From positions 56,421-120,420 of the forward strand of contig CALEZT010000186.1 of the NCBI GenBank assembly GCA_937927975.1: a DNA stretch of 64,000 nucleotides. The letters are read 5' to 3'. The position numbers and the translations under genes are program-made. This document shows, piece after piece, positions 1 to 8,451 of the stretch. The notes beneath the pieces are model-generated. The model was not told the DNA's origin. It was given only the letters and a program-made list of their open reading frames with translations, and did no database searches. The first letter of the stretch is position 1. Every line of letters starts with the position of its first letter. The stretch is from an uncultured Phycisphaerales bacterium. Lineage in GTDB: Bacteria > Planctomycetota > Phycisphaerae > Sedimentisphaerales > Anaerobacaceae.

Positions 1-149
1 AAACTACCCCAAATGAGATATATCGTTAGAGGTACTCCATTGAGGTGAAATAGCCCTTTAGACACCGTCAGTATGGGGGAATGTTCTGTGATAATGGGGT
101 ATTTGAATAAGCATGTCGTATTAACATGAGGTAATTTAGGAAAGATGTG

Positions 150-178
150 TTGACCTCGGGGTTCCATGTGGTTACAAT
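150..178 (+). promoter_or_regulatory. Sigma-70-type promoter upstream of the first surface-protein gene
   Basis: TTGACC (150-155) and TACAAT (173-178) are separated by exactly 17 bases, a near-consensus housekeeping promoter. Transcription would start near 185, about 765 bases before the start codon at 951. A small GC hairpin followed by six T lies only about 30 bases into that transcript, so the promoter may drive an attenuated or very short RNA. Prediction from sequence only. Confidence 0.5.
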
Positions 179-208
179 GGAAATGTTGACGGACCCCACG
201 GGATGAGG

Positions 209-228
209 ATCCGCGTGTGCGGTTTTTT
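209..228 (+). terminator. Weak hairpin plus T-run, possible early terminator or attenuator
   Basis: CCGC (211-214) and GCGG (219-222) form a four-pair stem with loop GTGT, followed by six T (223-228). The stem is short, so this could be chance. Its position 25-40 bases after a predicted transcription start is what makes it worth listing. Confidence 0.25.
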
Positions 229-950
229 CTTGGTTGGTCATCGCGCACGTAGGTTCGGTTTCCGAAGGGGGCAGACGCCGTGTCGAATGGCGTTTGTGTT
301 GTTTGACGCTCGAATCTGGAGGAGGAGCGGTGGTGGAAGAGCAGGGTACATGGCTGCGCGTCTCCCGACCGTCGTGTGCGGTGTCCTGCGATAGCTTCAT
401 GCGGAGATCGACTGCGTTGCAGACGACGCGGAGGTCTCTGTCCGACACCCTCGGCCGAAGCCTGTCTGTGTCCCGCTTCAGTTCACCGTTGAGCTTCCCC
501 CAGATGTACTGTGCTGTCCGGTTCTGGAGTCGGGTTCTTGCTGGCCTCGTGCGTCGAGGAGTCTGTTCGTGCAGGCGCTTCGCTGTCCCCCACGAAAGCC
601 ACCGAGGATCGCATGACTGCAGGGCAGGGGAGGGTCGATGCGCGCAAGGTCCTTCTTGGCGAAGCAGTCATCGCCCCGTGTCTCACAGCCGCGTGGGCTC
701 CGAGAGGAGTCGGGCATGCATCAGTAGTGTTTGTCGAGGAGAGTCCGAGGAAGGCTGGATCAGGCTGCGGTGACGGATTGTCAGTGTCGTTGTTGCCGAT
801 TGGTGGTGTTCCCGGGCTCGACGCCGGCCCGGCAGTGTGTGCTGTCGTGTGTCGGCGATGTGGTGCATGGGGATCGCGTAGGTCCCCGGCGGCCTGCGGC
901 GAGTGCAGGCCGTGATGTAGTCATGCAGAAAGTTTGGAGGTGAGAGTGTC
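229..950 (+). other. Long gap or leader without a convincing gene
   Basis: About 720 bases before the PAP-CTERM gene contain open frames on both strands, but none has a ribosome-binding site, a recognisable domain or credible protein composition (Arg/Ser/Cys-rich, low complexity). The plus strand is rich in G and T. If the promoter at 150-178 is real, this would be a long untranslated leader. I see no known riboswitch. Confidence 0.4.
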
Positions 951-1547
951 ATGGAGAAAGTTGTGAAGGCACTAGCAGTAACTCTCCTAGTGCTGGGGAC
1001 GGTCAGCGTTGCAAGCGCCGGTTGGACCACCAATGTGTACACTGTAGCCATACAGAGCGATGTCACGCTCGGCCAGTCGTATACGTGGGGTTCCGGTGGC
1101 GTCGGCAACAACTACCAGGTCCAGTGGAGTCATCTCTGGACCGCCCCGGCCATCGGCGGCGATGTTGTAGCCGTCGATTTCCAAAGCGCCGATCTTACCG
1201 TCAAGGCGACGAACGCCAACGATAAGACGGCAACCATCCATCTCGACAGTCCGGCCTCTCCGAGCGTCGGTGAACTGCAGAGCGGCGAGAATGCGTTCGA
1301 TCTGGACGCATTCGAAAGCTCGATGGATGGAAATCTGACCGTGTATGCGAAGCTGTTCAAGCAGGGCGAGTACGGCACGATCACGCTGAACTGGTCCAAG
1401 CTGGACGTCGTGTACGAGGTCACGGAGCGTATTTGGGAGGATGATCCGATTCCGCCCGCTCCGGTTGTTCCGGCTCCCGCTGCCATCATCCTGGGCAGTC
1501 TGGGCACCGGCCTGGTTGGCTGGCTCCGCCGACGGGGCGCTGTGTAA
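951..1547 (+). CDS. Exported surface protein with PAP-type PEP-CTERM sorting tail
   Basis: The protein has 198 residues. Residues 1-23 form a signal peptide ending around VASAG. The middle is beta-rich and lacks a domain I recognise. The C-terminus is a three-part sorting signal: a short motif VPAPAA, a hydrophobic glycine-rich segment (LGSLGTGLVGWL) and a basic tail RRRGAV. This is the architecture read by exosortases, with PAP in place of the classical PEP. The start is supported by GGAGGTGA about 8 bases upstream. The protein is presumably exported, cut or attached by an exosortase such as the one at 21656, and displayed on or released from the outer surface. It shares its tail type and even its length with the gene at 2976. 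The function of the mature domain is unknown. Confidence 0.85.
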   Translation: MEKVVKALAVTLLVLGTVSVASAGWTTNVYTVAIQSDVTLGQSYTWGSGGVGNNYQVQWSHLWTAPAIGGDVVAVDFQSADLTVKATNANDKTATIHLDSPASPSVGELQSGENAFDLDAFESSMDGNLTVYAKLFKQGEYGTITLNWSKLDVVYEVTERIWEDDPIPPAPVVPAPAAIILGSLGTGLVGWLRRRGAV

Positions 1548-1747
1548 TCGTGCAGCGTGTCAGTACGACCCGTCGCTCTGCACGCTTGGGAGCATGATTC
1601 ATCAAGGGCGTGCAAAGGTGGCGCGAGCCATCGTTCGGGCGGCGGCGCGGGACTCTGATCCCGTCCGACTTCGCTTCTGGCAGAGGTGTTCTGATCCGGC
1701 CCTTATCAGGCGCCGACGAAAGAAGCAGGTTGGTCTATGAACATCAT

Positions 1748-1779
1748 GGCCCCAGGTGGATTTCAATCCGCCTGGGGCC
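1748..1779 (+). terminator. Strong GC hairpin downstream of the surface-protein gene
   Basis: Two 15-base arms (1748-1762 and 1765-1779) are complementary except for one G-U pair and meet at a very small loop. The hairpin lies 200 bases after the stop at 1547 and is followed by TCTCAATT, not a clean T-run. It is a probable terminator or processing hairpin, unusual only in its distance from the gene. Confidence 0.5.
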
Positions 1780-2028
1780 TCTCAATTGGGGGTTCAAGGC
1801 AGGACTCGAAGAGAGCGGAAGAATGTTCGTGCGCGTCGACGAACCCTTCGACGATTTCCCCGTATGATATCCGCGGAAGGCCCGGCGCGATCTTCTGTCT
1901 GGTCCTATAAGAGTGTTGCGAGAGCCTTTTGTGTGGCGTTATGGGTGACTGGGTTTTGCGGGCTACAGGGCAACGCCCTGCGGCGCGAGGCCCAGTCGAG
2001 AAATCGGACGATTCTCCGTGTTTTGGCC

Positions 2029-2056
2029 TTGACAGGGCTCTGTTTCCCGCTAAGCT
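2029..2056 (+). promoter_or_regulatory. Sigma-70-type promoter upstream of the second surface-protein gene
   Basis: TTGACA (2029-2034) and TAAGCT (2051-2056) have a 16-base spacer. Transcription would start near 2063, either feeding the doubtful frame at 2167 or producing a leader of about 910 bases ahead of the gene at 2976. Prediction only. Confidence 0.4.
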
Positions 2057-2166
2057 GACAAGAGCTTATAAGTGCCTAGGAGGAGGCCATCTCCAGGTCT
2101 TGTGGCCGGGCTGGCGGGCCATTGAGCCGAAGGATCGGAGGGGATGAACCGTAAGGAGACGGGGAG

Positions 2167-2901
2167 ATGTGGCTGGGCAGGGAAGTTCGATGCTGTACGA
2201 TCTTCTTGTCCTGTGCCATGGCCCTTTGGGGTGGGGCCATCGCGCGTGGGACTGGAGAGGCATTCGGTTTGCCCAGCCGGAGCGAGGGGGGATTTCATAC
2301 CACGTCATTCGTCCGATTGGGTTCTCCCGATGATTCTCCTCTGCCGGCTTTTCTCTGCTTTGATGGCCCCACCGATCCGGCGTGTCGAAGCGTGTTAGCC
2401 GAGTCGATCGCGGCCATGTCGCTACACGACGGCCCCGATGCGGTCTGCCTGGCGGGGTTGGGGGTTGTCTGCGTCTCTCTCGTCAAGAATCGCAGGCTCT
2501 GGATTGGCTTGTGTCTTCTCATGCTAAGAAACGGTCGTCTGGGGGCGGCCTGTTTATCTGGAATGAACGTTTCCCTGCCGGAGTCGACCGGCCCCGAGTC
2601 TCCGACCGAGAGCGGATTCGATCATGTGCTGTGGCACCAGCCATCATGTCGGATTCCCGAGCGGTGGATGCGGCGGTCGGTGACGGCATTGGGCAGGCCG
2701 GAGGTTCTGACGCCGCGGCTGAGGAATCCGCTTCTGTCCCAGGACTGGGCGTGCTGGGATCGAGGCAAGAAAGGCCTGTTGTCTCGCATCGGTTGGACGC
2801 ACGAGGGGATCCGCTTGGGTCGCTTGTGTCCTGTCGGCTGGGAGGCGTTCCACGGGTCTGTTGCCGTCGGATGCATCGAGTGGGCTCGCCCGCCTCCTTG
2901 A
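2167..2901 (+). CDS. Doubtful open frame, 244 residues, possible relic of a surface protein
   Basis: I do not recognise this protein. In favour: AAGGAG lies about 10 bases before the ATG, a promoter lies upstream, and residues 8-27 resemble a signal peptide. Around residues 92-110 there is a segment (PDAVCLAGLGVVCVSLVKNRR begins the match) resembling the hydrophobic-plus-basic sorting tail of the next gene (APGAVLLGS, then GLGVV, then KRRR). Against: composition is odd (many Cys, Trp and Pro), about 135 further residues follow the tail-like segment, and codon use is mixed. It may be a decayed PAP-CTERM gene running on into non-coding DNA, or not a gene at all. Confidence 0.25.
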   Translation: MWLGREVRCCTIFLSCAMALWGGAIARGTGEAFGLPSRSEGGFHTTSFVRLGSPDDSPLPAFLCFDGPTDPACRSVLAESIAAMSLHDGPDAVCLAGLGVVCVSLVKNRRLWIGLCLLMLRNGRLGAACLSGMNVSLPESTGPESPTESGFDHVLWHQPSCRIPERWMRRSVTALGRPEVLTPRLRNPLLSQDWACWDRGKKGLLSRIGWTHEGIRLGRLCPVGWEAFHGSVAVGCIEWARPPP

Positions 2902-2975
2902 AGGATGTAGAACAACAGGATGAAATGGAGTTGTCCTCGGTTTTCCGTCTACTGGCACGACAAAGGGAGAAAGAG

Positions 2976-3572
2976 ATGAAACGGTTTTTGCTTGCAGCAG
3001 TCATTTGTGGCGCGATGGCGGTGCCGTCGCTGGCCGGGAGCACGTTCACCCCTTCTATCGCCGATCTGCAGAGCTTCCAGATTCTGCCTGGGTACTCCAC
3101 GGATTTGGATTTCGGGTCGTTGTTGGTCTTCACCAATCCCGATCCGGGCTATGATGCCGAGATGTTTCAGGGACGCGTCGGGTATGAAGTGGACAAAGTG
3201 GGCAAGGCGAACGACTTCCAGCATATCGCAATTGGAGCGTCCGGTCTGGACCTGACCGGCTACGACGCGTTCGCACTCACGGTGTTCAACGACAACAACC
3301 AAGGCTGGGAGTATGCTGCGTTCGCGGGCGACGGCGCGCTGACCAACAGTTCGGCCTGGGCGGCTGTTTCCAAAGGCAATTCCGCCACGTTGTTCGTGGA
3401 CCTGGCGGGATTGACCCTGACGGATGTCGCGGTTGGTTTCTTCGTCGGCAACTCGACCGGCGGCGACACGATTCACACCTCTGCTTCGCCGATCCCCGCT
3501 CCGGGCGCCGTGCTTCTGGGCAGTTTCGGTCTGGGCGTGGTCGGTTGGCTCAAGAGACGTCGGACGATGTAA
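2976..3572 (+). CDS. Exported surface protein with PAP-type PEP-CTERM sorting tail
   Basis: The protein has 198 residues, with the ATG chosen because it follows GGGAGAAAGAG and opens directly into a signal peptide (MKRFLLAAVICGAMAVPSLAG). The longer upstream frame has no start signal or protein-like content. The body is Asp/Gly/Ala-rich and probably a beta sandwich without a named domain. The C-terminus PIPAPGAVLLGS is followed by GLGVVGWL and KRRRTM, the same sorting-tail design as the gene at 951. It is expected to be exported and processed by an exosortase. Sequence similarity to the 951 product is obvious only in the signal peptide and tail, so the two are probably different cargo proteins of the same sorting system. 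Confidence 0.85.
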   Translation: MKRFLLAAVICGAMAVPSLAGSTFTPSIADLQSFQILPGYSTDLDFGSLLVFTNPDPGYDAEMFQGRVGYEVDKVGKANDFQHIAIGASGLDLTGYDAFALTVFNDNNQGWEYAAFAGDGALTNSSAWAAVSKGNSATLFVDLAGLTLTDVAVGFFVGNSTGGDTIHTSASPIPAPGAVLLGSFGLGVVGWLKRRRTM

Positions 3573-3601
3573 GCGGGACAGTGCAACCGTCACAGTCTTG
3601 C

Positions 3602-3621
3602 CGGCATGAATCAGAATGCCG
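3602..3621 (+). terminator. Small hairpin after the second surface-protein gene
   Basis: CGGCAT (3602-3607) pairs with ATGCCG (3616-3621) around an eight-base loop, 30 bases after the stop codon. There is no strong T-run, so this is only a possible terminator. Confidence 0.3.
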
Positions 3622-3781
3622 ATTGACTGGATGCTAGGAAGCTGGATCGCAGGGACGTGATCCGCTTCCTACGTCCACGTTTCGGATGGCAGGCGAGGGC
3701 CTGCACACGAGGGGGGCAATCCGTCGACAGCGCGAGTCGCCGCCAGGGGGGAATCTGGCAAGGCGTTGCCATGCGGGGCGG

Positions 3782-4594
3782 TCAGTGGAAGACGGGTCGT
3801 CTCCAATCCCCAATCCCATCCCACCAGTTGCTCAGTCGTTCGGCGGTGATCCCCTGATTCCCAGGATCGTTCTGGATGGCCACCGTCATGTCGCGAAGTT
3901 GCCGCATGCAGCTCAAGCCTCCGAGTTGCCACGCACTGGCGCCGATGTTCACCGCCTCCCGCTCGGCGCCGGGAGCTTCGGGAGACTCTGTTTTCAGCAG
4001 AACGGCCAGCCTCTCTGCGCTCGGACGCAGATGCTGCTGCCATCGCTGCCGTTCCTGTTCCTCGCGGGCGAAAGCTTCCGCCAGCAACTGTTCTCTTTTT
4101 TCCTGGCGGGTGCGTCGCTGGGCCTCCGCCTCGGCAAGTCGTTCGAGGCGGTGTTTTCGGCTGGTGGGCAGAAAGGACTCCACCAGTCCGGCGATCGGGT
4201 CCACGATCACCCAGACGACGAATGTCGTGCCCAGCGTCCCCATCGCCACCCCGAGCAGGAAGTTCGCCAGGTAGGGGGCTCCCGCCATGCCCAGCATGCC
4301 CGCCAGTCCTCCGAGGAGGGGAGCTGCCACATAGAAGCCCATGTAATAGCTTGTTGTCGTCAGCGGATGCTCATGCTCGATCTGTTGGGCTTCCCCCACG
4401 CCGCGAAACAAGGCGAACAGATAAACGCTGATCAGGAGAAACACCACAAGCGCGGAATGTCCGGACAGCGAGAAGATGAACCACCAGCGAAACCCCGCCT
4501 GATGAAGGGACAGCACGAGGATATAGCCGATACAGGCCATGAACCAGATCGTGCTTGCCACATGGGTCACCCTGAGCACTTGTCGTGTTGTCAT
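3782..4594 (-). CDS. Membrane protein with four helices and a charged coiled-coil tail
   Basis: The protein has 270 residues from the ATG at 4594. A longer version would start with TTG at 4642 and overlap the upstream stop. Hydrophobic segments lie near residues 11-31, 40-62, 84-103 and 111-133. Residues 147-195 are almost all Glu, Arg, Gln and Ala, a clear coiled coil, followed by a soluble C-terminal part. I do not recognise the family. It follows the polysaccharide export lipoprotein on the same strand, about 45 bases after its stop, and probably shares its promoter, so a role in envelope polysaccharide handling is possible but unproven. Confidence 0.7.
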   Translation of the reverse strand: MTTRQVLRVTHVASTIWFMACIGYILVLSLHQAGFRWWFIFSLSGHSALVVFLLISVYLFALFRGVGEAQQIEHEHPLTTTSYYMGFYVAAPLLGGLAGMLGMAGAPYLANFLLGVAMGTLGTTFVVWVIVDPIAGLVESFLPTSRKHRLERLAEAEAQRRTRQEKREQLLAEAFAREEQERQRWQQHLRPSAERLAVLLKTESPEAPGAEREAVNIGASAWQLGGLSCMRQLRDMTVAIQNDPGNQGITAERLSNWWDGIGDWRRPVFH

Positions 4595-4638
4595 GTGATC
4601 TTCTCTGCCCGACTGAGACCGCCGGAAATGGGCGGTTG

Positions 4639-5412
4639 TCAATATCCGCTGCCGTAGGGTTGGTACCCTTCCCGGCTTCCGGTGCTGCCCGGCGGGTTCT
4701 GAATGAGATACGCGCCGTAGAAGGCCCGGGCAATGGGACTGATGAACTCCTCGAGAACCATGGCGACCGACGCCAGAATGGTCGGCGGGACGAACACAAT
4801 GTCGCCTTCTTCCAGCAGGACGTCCTTCGTGGCGTCGCCGCGGGACGTCGCCTTTTCATAGTTGAACTCGAAGATCCTGGCGTCCTCGTCTTCGCGGATG
4901 GCTGGACGGATCACCTGGACTCGTTGCTCCCACGCCATGGTGTTGGGCTGGGCCGAAGCCAGCGCCATCAGGACGCTGTCGCGTCCGGTGTAGTTACGCG
5001 GACCCGGTCGCGCGACCTGGCCGACGACGTAGTAGACCTTGCTCGCATACGTGGAGACGCGGACATCCACCGGATGGTCGCCCGGCAAGGTGTACAACTC
5101 TTTGATCCGGTTGCTGACGGCCGCGGCAATTTCCGTCGGGGTCTTGCCGGCGACGTCGATTTCGCCCAGCACCTCGAAGCTGATCTTGCCGTCCGGACGG
5201 ACCCGCTGACGCTGCATGTGGACTTCCGCCACCTGGGTGCAGCGGATCTCGATCTCGTCGGGCGGCTGCACCATGTAGTTTTCAGCGGTGACGTTCACCT
5301 CATACGGCCTGACCCATGCCTGGATGTCCTCCGGGTTCGAGGCAAAACAGCCTGCGATCAAACTGACGAAGGCCAACAGCATCGCCATGCACAGTTTTCT
5401 GGACCTGCCCAC
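4639..5412 (-). CDS. Short polysaccharide export (OPX/Wza-type) lipoprotein
   Basis: The protein has 257 residues from a GTG at 5412, chosen because AAGGAG lies 8-9 bases upstream and the translation opens with a lipoprotein signal peptide (lipobox LIAGC, Cys 22). Residues about 45-125 match the Poly_export domain (YMVQPPDEIEI, then VRPDGKISFEVLGEI and TPTEIAAAVSNRI). A following SLBB-like section contains YYVVGQVARPGPRNYTG, and the C-terminal region is partly hydrophobic. OPX proteins form or cap the outer-membrane channel for capsule or exopolysaccharide. This is a second, smaller copy relative to the one at 19774 and lies outside the main locus. Confidence 0.85.
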   Translation of the reverse strand: MGRSRKLCMAMLLAFVSLIAGCFASNPEDIQAWVRPYEVNVTAENYMVQPPDEIEIRCTQVAEVHMQRQRVRPDGKISFEVLGEIDVAGKTPTEIAAAVSNRIKELYTLPGDHPVDVRVSTYASKVYYVVGQVARPGPRNYTGRDSVLMALASAQPNTMAWEQRVQVIRPAIREDEDARIFEFNYEKATSRGDATKDVLLEEGDIVFVPPTILASVAMVLEEFISPIARAFYGAYLIQNPPGSTGSREGYQPYGSGY

Positions 5413-5501
5413 CGCTATTCTCCTTATCGTAATGGATCTTATAGGACCATTTTGCGCTCTGCATTTCACGCGACGGATTCCCGGCGCGACTCTGCACAGA
5501 C

Positions 5502-5530
5502 TTTATAGAGTACATCGTATTTTGCGTCAA
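5502..5530 (-). promoter_or_regulatory. Sigma-70-type promoter for the OPX gene
   Basis: Read on the minus strand, TTGACG (5530-5525) and TATAAA (5507-5502) are separated by exactly 17 bases. Transcription would begin near 5495, about 80 bases before the GTG at 5412. A well-formed promoter. Confidence 0.6.
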
Positions 5531-5587
5531 GCTTCTTAAGGGAAAACCGCCTTTTGGCCTCGATCACTGCGAATTCAGCGAAATCAC

Positions 5588-5617
5588 TTGACGCACGTCA
5601 CGACGGCGCCGTAAGGT
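5588..5617 (+). promoter_or_regulatory. Sigma-70-type promoter for the methyltransferase-nrdJ pair
   Basis: TTGACG (5588-5593) and TAAGGT (5612-5617) have an 18-base spacer. The start near 5624 leaves a short leader before the ATG at 5656. It lies back to back with the promoter at 5502-5530, so the two transcription units diverge. Confidence 0.5.
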
Positions 5618-5655
5618 AGGGACTGACGGCGTCGCTGGTTTGAAGGAGCAGCGAT

Positions 5656-6270
5656 ATGGACAATCTCCGCTTTGCGCGGCAGTTTCTGCAGCATCCCAGG
5701 CAGCTCGGGACTCTGTTTCAGAGCGGTCGGACGCTGGCCAGGAAGATGGCTCAAGAGATCGGACAGAGCGTCCAGGTGGTCGAGTTTGGAAGCGGAACCG
5801 GACCGGTGACACGGGAAATCCTCAGGCGGCTGCCCAAGAACGGGCGACTGACGTGCTTTGAGATCAACTCGGAGTTCTGTCGGCGCCTCAGGCAAATCGG
5901 CGATCCTCGACTGCGCGTGATCAACGATGACGCGGTTCATTGCAGTCGCTATGTCCGCCGGGCCGATTGCGTGATCTCAGGGTTGCCGCTGACGCTGTTT
6001 GACAGCCGTGCTCGGGAGGCAATCCTCGCCATCGCCGGCCGGTCGGGACTGTACGTGCAACTTCAGTACACGCCCATTCTCGGCCAGGACCTGCGACGGC
6101 ATTTTTCCAGTGTGAGGCTCAAGTTCGTGGCAATGAACTTCCCTCCTGCATTTCTCTTCGTCTGCCGGCGCGAGGGCGAAGTCTGCGAGGACGCTTCGCC
6201 CCGTCATCCGTTCAAGTCCCGATCGCGCGGGAGCCGAGTCTTGATCGATTCCGATGAGGGCAGGTCATGA
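5656..6270 (+). CDS. SAM-dependent methyltransferase, phospholipid N-methyltransferase/KsgA-like fold
   Basis: The protein has 204 residues, with AAGGAG about 9 bases before the ATG. Residues 41-49 (VVEFGSGTG) are the SAM-binding motif I of class I methyltransferases, followed by an acidic strand (LTCFEINSEFC) and DDAVHC. The overall pattern resembles PmtA-type phospholipid methyltransferases and rRNA adenine dimethylases. The family acts on membrane lipids or RNA, and the substrate here cannot be read from sequence. The stop codon overlaps the next start (ATGA at 6267), so it is translationally coupled to the ribonucleotide reductase. The basic, low-complexity C-terminal 25 residues look unstructured. 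Confidence 0.7.
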   Translation: MDNLRFARQFLQHPRQLGTLFQSGRTLARKMAQEIGQSVQVVEFGSGTGPVTREILRRLPKNGRLTCFEINSEFCRRLRQIGDPRLRVINDDAVHCSRYVRRADCVISGLPLTLFDSRAREAILAIAGRSGLYVQLQYTPILGQDLRRHFSSVRLKFVAMNFPPAFLFVCRREGEVCEDASPRHPFKSRSRGSRVLIDSDEGRS

Positions 6271-8423
6271 AAAGGCCCTCGACGACCGCTCAGGTCAGGA
6301 AGCGGGACGGCGCCCTCGTCGAGTTCGATGCGTCGAAGATCGAGCGGGCGATTCAGCGGGCTGCGGTTGAGGTGCTCCAGGAGCCCCGTCGCGCCGAGGA
6401 CATCGCCAGGCGGGTGACGCAGAAGGTGATCGAGAATCTCGCGAAGCACTTTCAGAACAGGGCTCCCGGCGTGGAGGAGATTCAGGATCTCATCGAAGTG
6501 ATCCTGATGAGAGAGGGGTACAGCCGGATTGCCAAGAGCTACATTCTCTATCGCCAGAACCGCTCCGAAGTACGCTTCGCCAAGTCCGCTCTGGGTCTCA
6601 AGGACGACTTGAAACTGCCGGTCAATGCTCTGGAGGTCCTTCGGCGGCGATACCTGCTCAAGGACGAAGCGCGTCGGATCGTTGAGACGCCCAGCGAACT
6701 GTTCCGGCGAGTGGCCCACCATGTCGCGCAGGCTGAGGGCAACTATCGCTCGGATTCCCAAGTCCACGAGGTCGAGGACGTCTTCTACCGGATGATGCGT
6801 AACCGCGAGTTCATGCCCAACTCCCCGACGCTGATGAACGCCGGGACTCCGTTGGGGCAACTCTCGGCGTGCTTCGTGATCCCGGTGGACGATTCGGTCG
6901 AAGGCATCTTCCGAGCTTTGGCGGAGATGGCTCGCATCCACCAGACCGGCGGCGGAACGGGTTTCGCCTTTTCCCGCCTGCGTCCTCGGGGCGATCTGGT
7001 CGGCTCGACGAAAGGACGTGCGTCCGGCCCGGTCTCCTTCATGGGCATCTTCGACAAGGCCACCGAGGTCATCGTCCAAGGCGGCCGAAGGCGGGGCGCC
7101 AACATGGGCGTGCTTCGCTGCGATCACCCGGATATCATCGATTTCATTGAGGTCAAGGTCGGTTCCAACGCGATGGAGAACTTCAATCTGTCGGTCGGCG
7201 TCACGGACCGTTTCGTGCGGGCGGTCGCACAGGACCGGCCTTTCGATCTCGTGAATCCGCGTACGGGCAGGAGCGTCAAGCGGATCGGGGCCCGTTCGCT
7301 GTTCGACCTGATCGTCAACGCGGCTTGGCGGACGGGCGACCCAGGGCTGATCTTCCTCGACCAGGTCAATCGAAGCCATCCGACCCCAGGGATCGGTTCC
7401 ATCGAGGCGACCAATCCCTGCGGCGAGGTCCCGTTGTTGCCCTACGAGAGTTGCATCCTGGGCTCGATCAACCTGGACCGGATGACCACGGACGACGACA
7501 CCGGCACACGCACCGGCAGAGCCAGGGTGGACTGGGACAGGCTGCGGGATCGAATTCACTGGGGAGTTCGGTTCCTCGACGACGTGATCGACGTCAACCG
7601 TTTCCCGCTCGAACCGATCCGGGCCGCCACGTTGGGCAATCGCAAGATCGGCCTGGGGGTCATGGGATTCGCGGACATGCTCATCCGCCTGGGTGTTTCG
7701 TACAACGACCCTGCGGCGGTGGCCTTTGCAGGCCGACTGATGCGGTTCATCCGTCGGGAATCGCTCGCGGCCTCGGCCCTCCTGGCTCGGCAGCGGGGCG
7801 TCTTTCCGAACTTCGCGGGGTCGGTCCACGCCGGCGTCGGTCGGGAGGTTCGCAACGCGACGGTCAACACGATCGCCCCGACGGGCACCATCAGCATCAT
7901 CGCAGGCTGTTCCGGCGGGATCGAACCCCTTTTCGCGGTGAGCTTCATCCGAAACGTGCTGTCGGGGACCCGACTGTTCGAGTGTCACCCGCTGTTCGAG
8001 AAGATCGCTCGGGATAGAGGATTCCACAGACGCGAACTGTTCGCGGAGGTGGCTCGCCGGCCCTCGCTGGCTCAGGTCAAGGGCGTGCCGGGAGATGTCA
8101 GAAAGCTCTTTGCGACGGCGTTTGACGTGGCGCCTCAGCAGCACCTGGCGATTCAGGCCGCGTTTCAGAAGCATACCGACAATGCAGTCTCCAAGACGAT
8201 CAATCTGCCTGCGGATGCGACGGTTGAAGACGTTCGGGAGATCTACCTCCTGGCCCATCGCCTCAAGTGCAAAGGCATCACGGTCTACCGGTACGGCTCC
8301 AAGGCCGGACAGGTCCTCTCCGTGAGCGACGAGACGGAATCGCAGCACGACGGACTGACCGATTTCGTCGCAGCGGACATGGACTACACCGGCGGTTGCG
8401 CCGGCGGCGTATGCGAGTTCTGA
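6267..8423 (+). CDS. nrdJ: Adenosylcobalamin-dependent (class II) ribonucleotide reductase
   Basis: The protein has 718 residues. It reduces ribonucleotides to deoxyribonucleotides using a B12-derived radical, without oxygen. Residues 8-96 are an ATP-cone regulatory domain. The catalytic barrel shows PTLMNAGTPLGQLSACF with the first redox cysteine C202, NPCGE (383-387) with radical cysteine C385 and E387, and the second redox cysteine C396. The 11-residue spacing between C385 and C396 is the family norm. APTGTISIIAGCSGGIEP supports the assignment, and the tail CAGGVCEF carries the shuttle cysteine pair. It overlaps the methyltransferase by four bases. No cobalamin riboswitch is visible upstream. 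Independence from oxygen suits an anaerobe or facultative organism. Confidence 0.93.
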   Translation: MKRPSTTAQVRKRDGALVEFDASKIERAIQRAAVEVLQEPRRAEDIARRVTQKVIENLAKHFQNRAPGVEEIQDLIEVILMREGYSRIAKSYILYRQNRSEVRFAKSALGLKDDLKLPVNALEVLRRRYLLKDEARRIVETPSELFRRVAHHVAQAEGNYRSDSQVHEVEDVFYRMMRNREFMPNSPTLMNAGTPLGQLSACFVIPVDDSVEGIFRALAEMARIHQTGGGTGFAFSRLRPRGDLVGSTKGRASGPVSFMGIFDKATEVIVQGGRRRGANMGVLRCDHPDIIDFIEVKVGSNAMENFNLSVGVTDRFVRAVAQDRPFDLVNPRTGRSVKRIGARSLFDLIVNAAWRTGDPGLIFLDQVNRSHPTPGIGSIEATNPCGEVPLLPYESCILGSINLDRMTTDDDTGTRTGRARVDWDRLRDRIHWGVRFLDDVIDVNRFPLEPIRAATLGNRKIGLGVMGFADMLIRLGVSYNDPAAVAFAGRLMRFIRRESLAASALLARQRGVFPNFAGSVHAGVGREVRNATVNTIAPTGTISIIAGCSGGIEPLFAVSFIRNVLSGTRLFECHPLFEKIARDRGFHRRELFAEVARRPSLAQVKGVPGDVRKLFATAFDVAPQQHLAIQAAFQKHTDNAVSKTINLPADATVEDVREIYLLAHRLKCKGITVYRYGSKAGQVLSVSDETESQHDGLTDFVAADMDYTGGCAGGVCEF

Positions 8424-8451
8424 CGCGCCGGGGGACTTTGCCGCGGAGGTC

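Noticed and set aside
3686..4657. Plus-strand open frame of 323 codons opposite the membrane-protein gene
   Set aside because: It is the antisense shadow of a gene with membrane helices and a start signal on the minus strand; its own translation is His/Arg/Gln-rich and domain-free.
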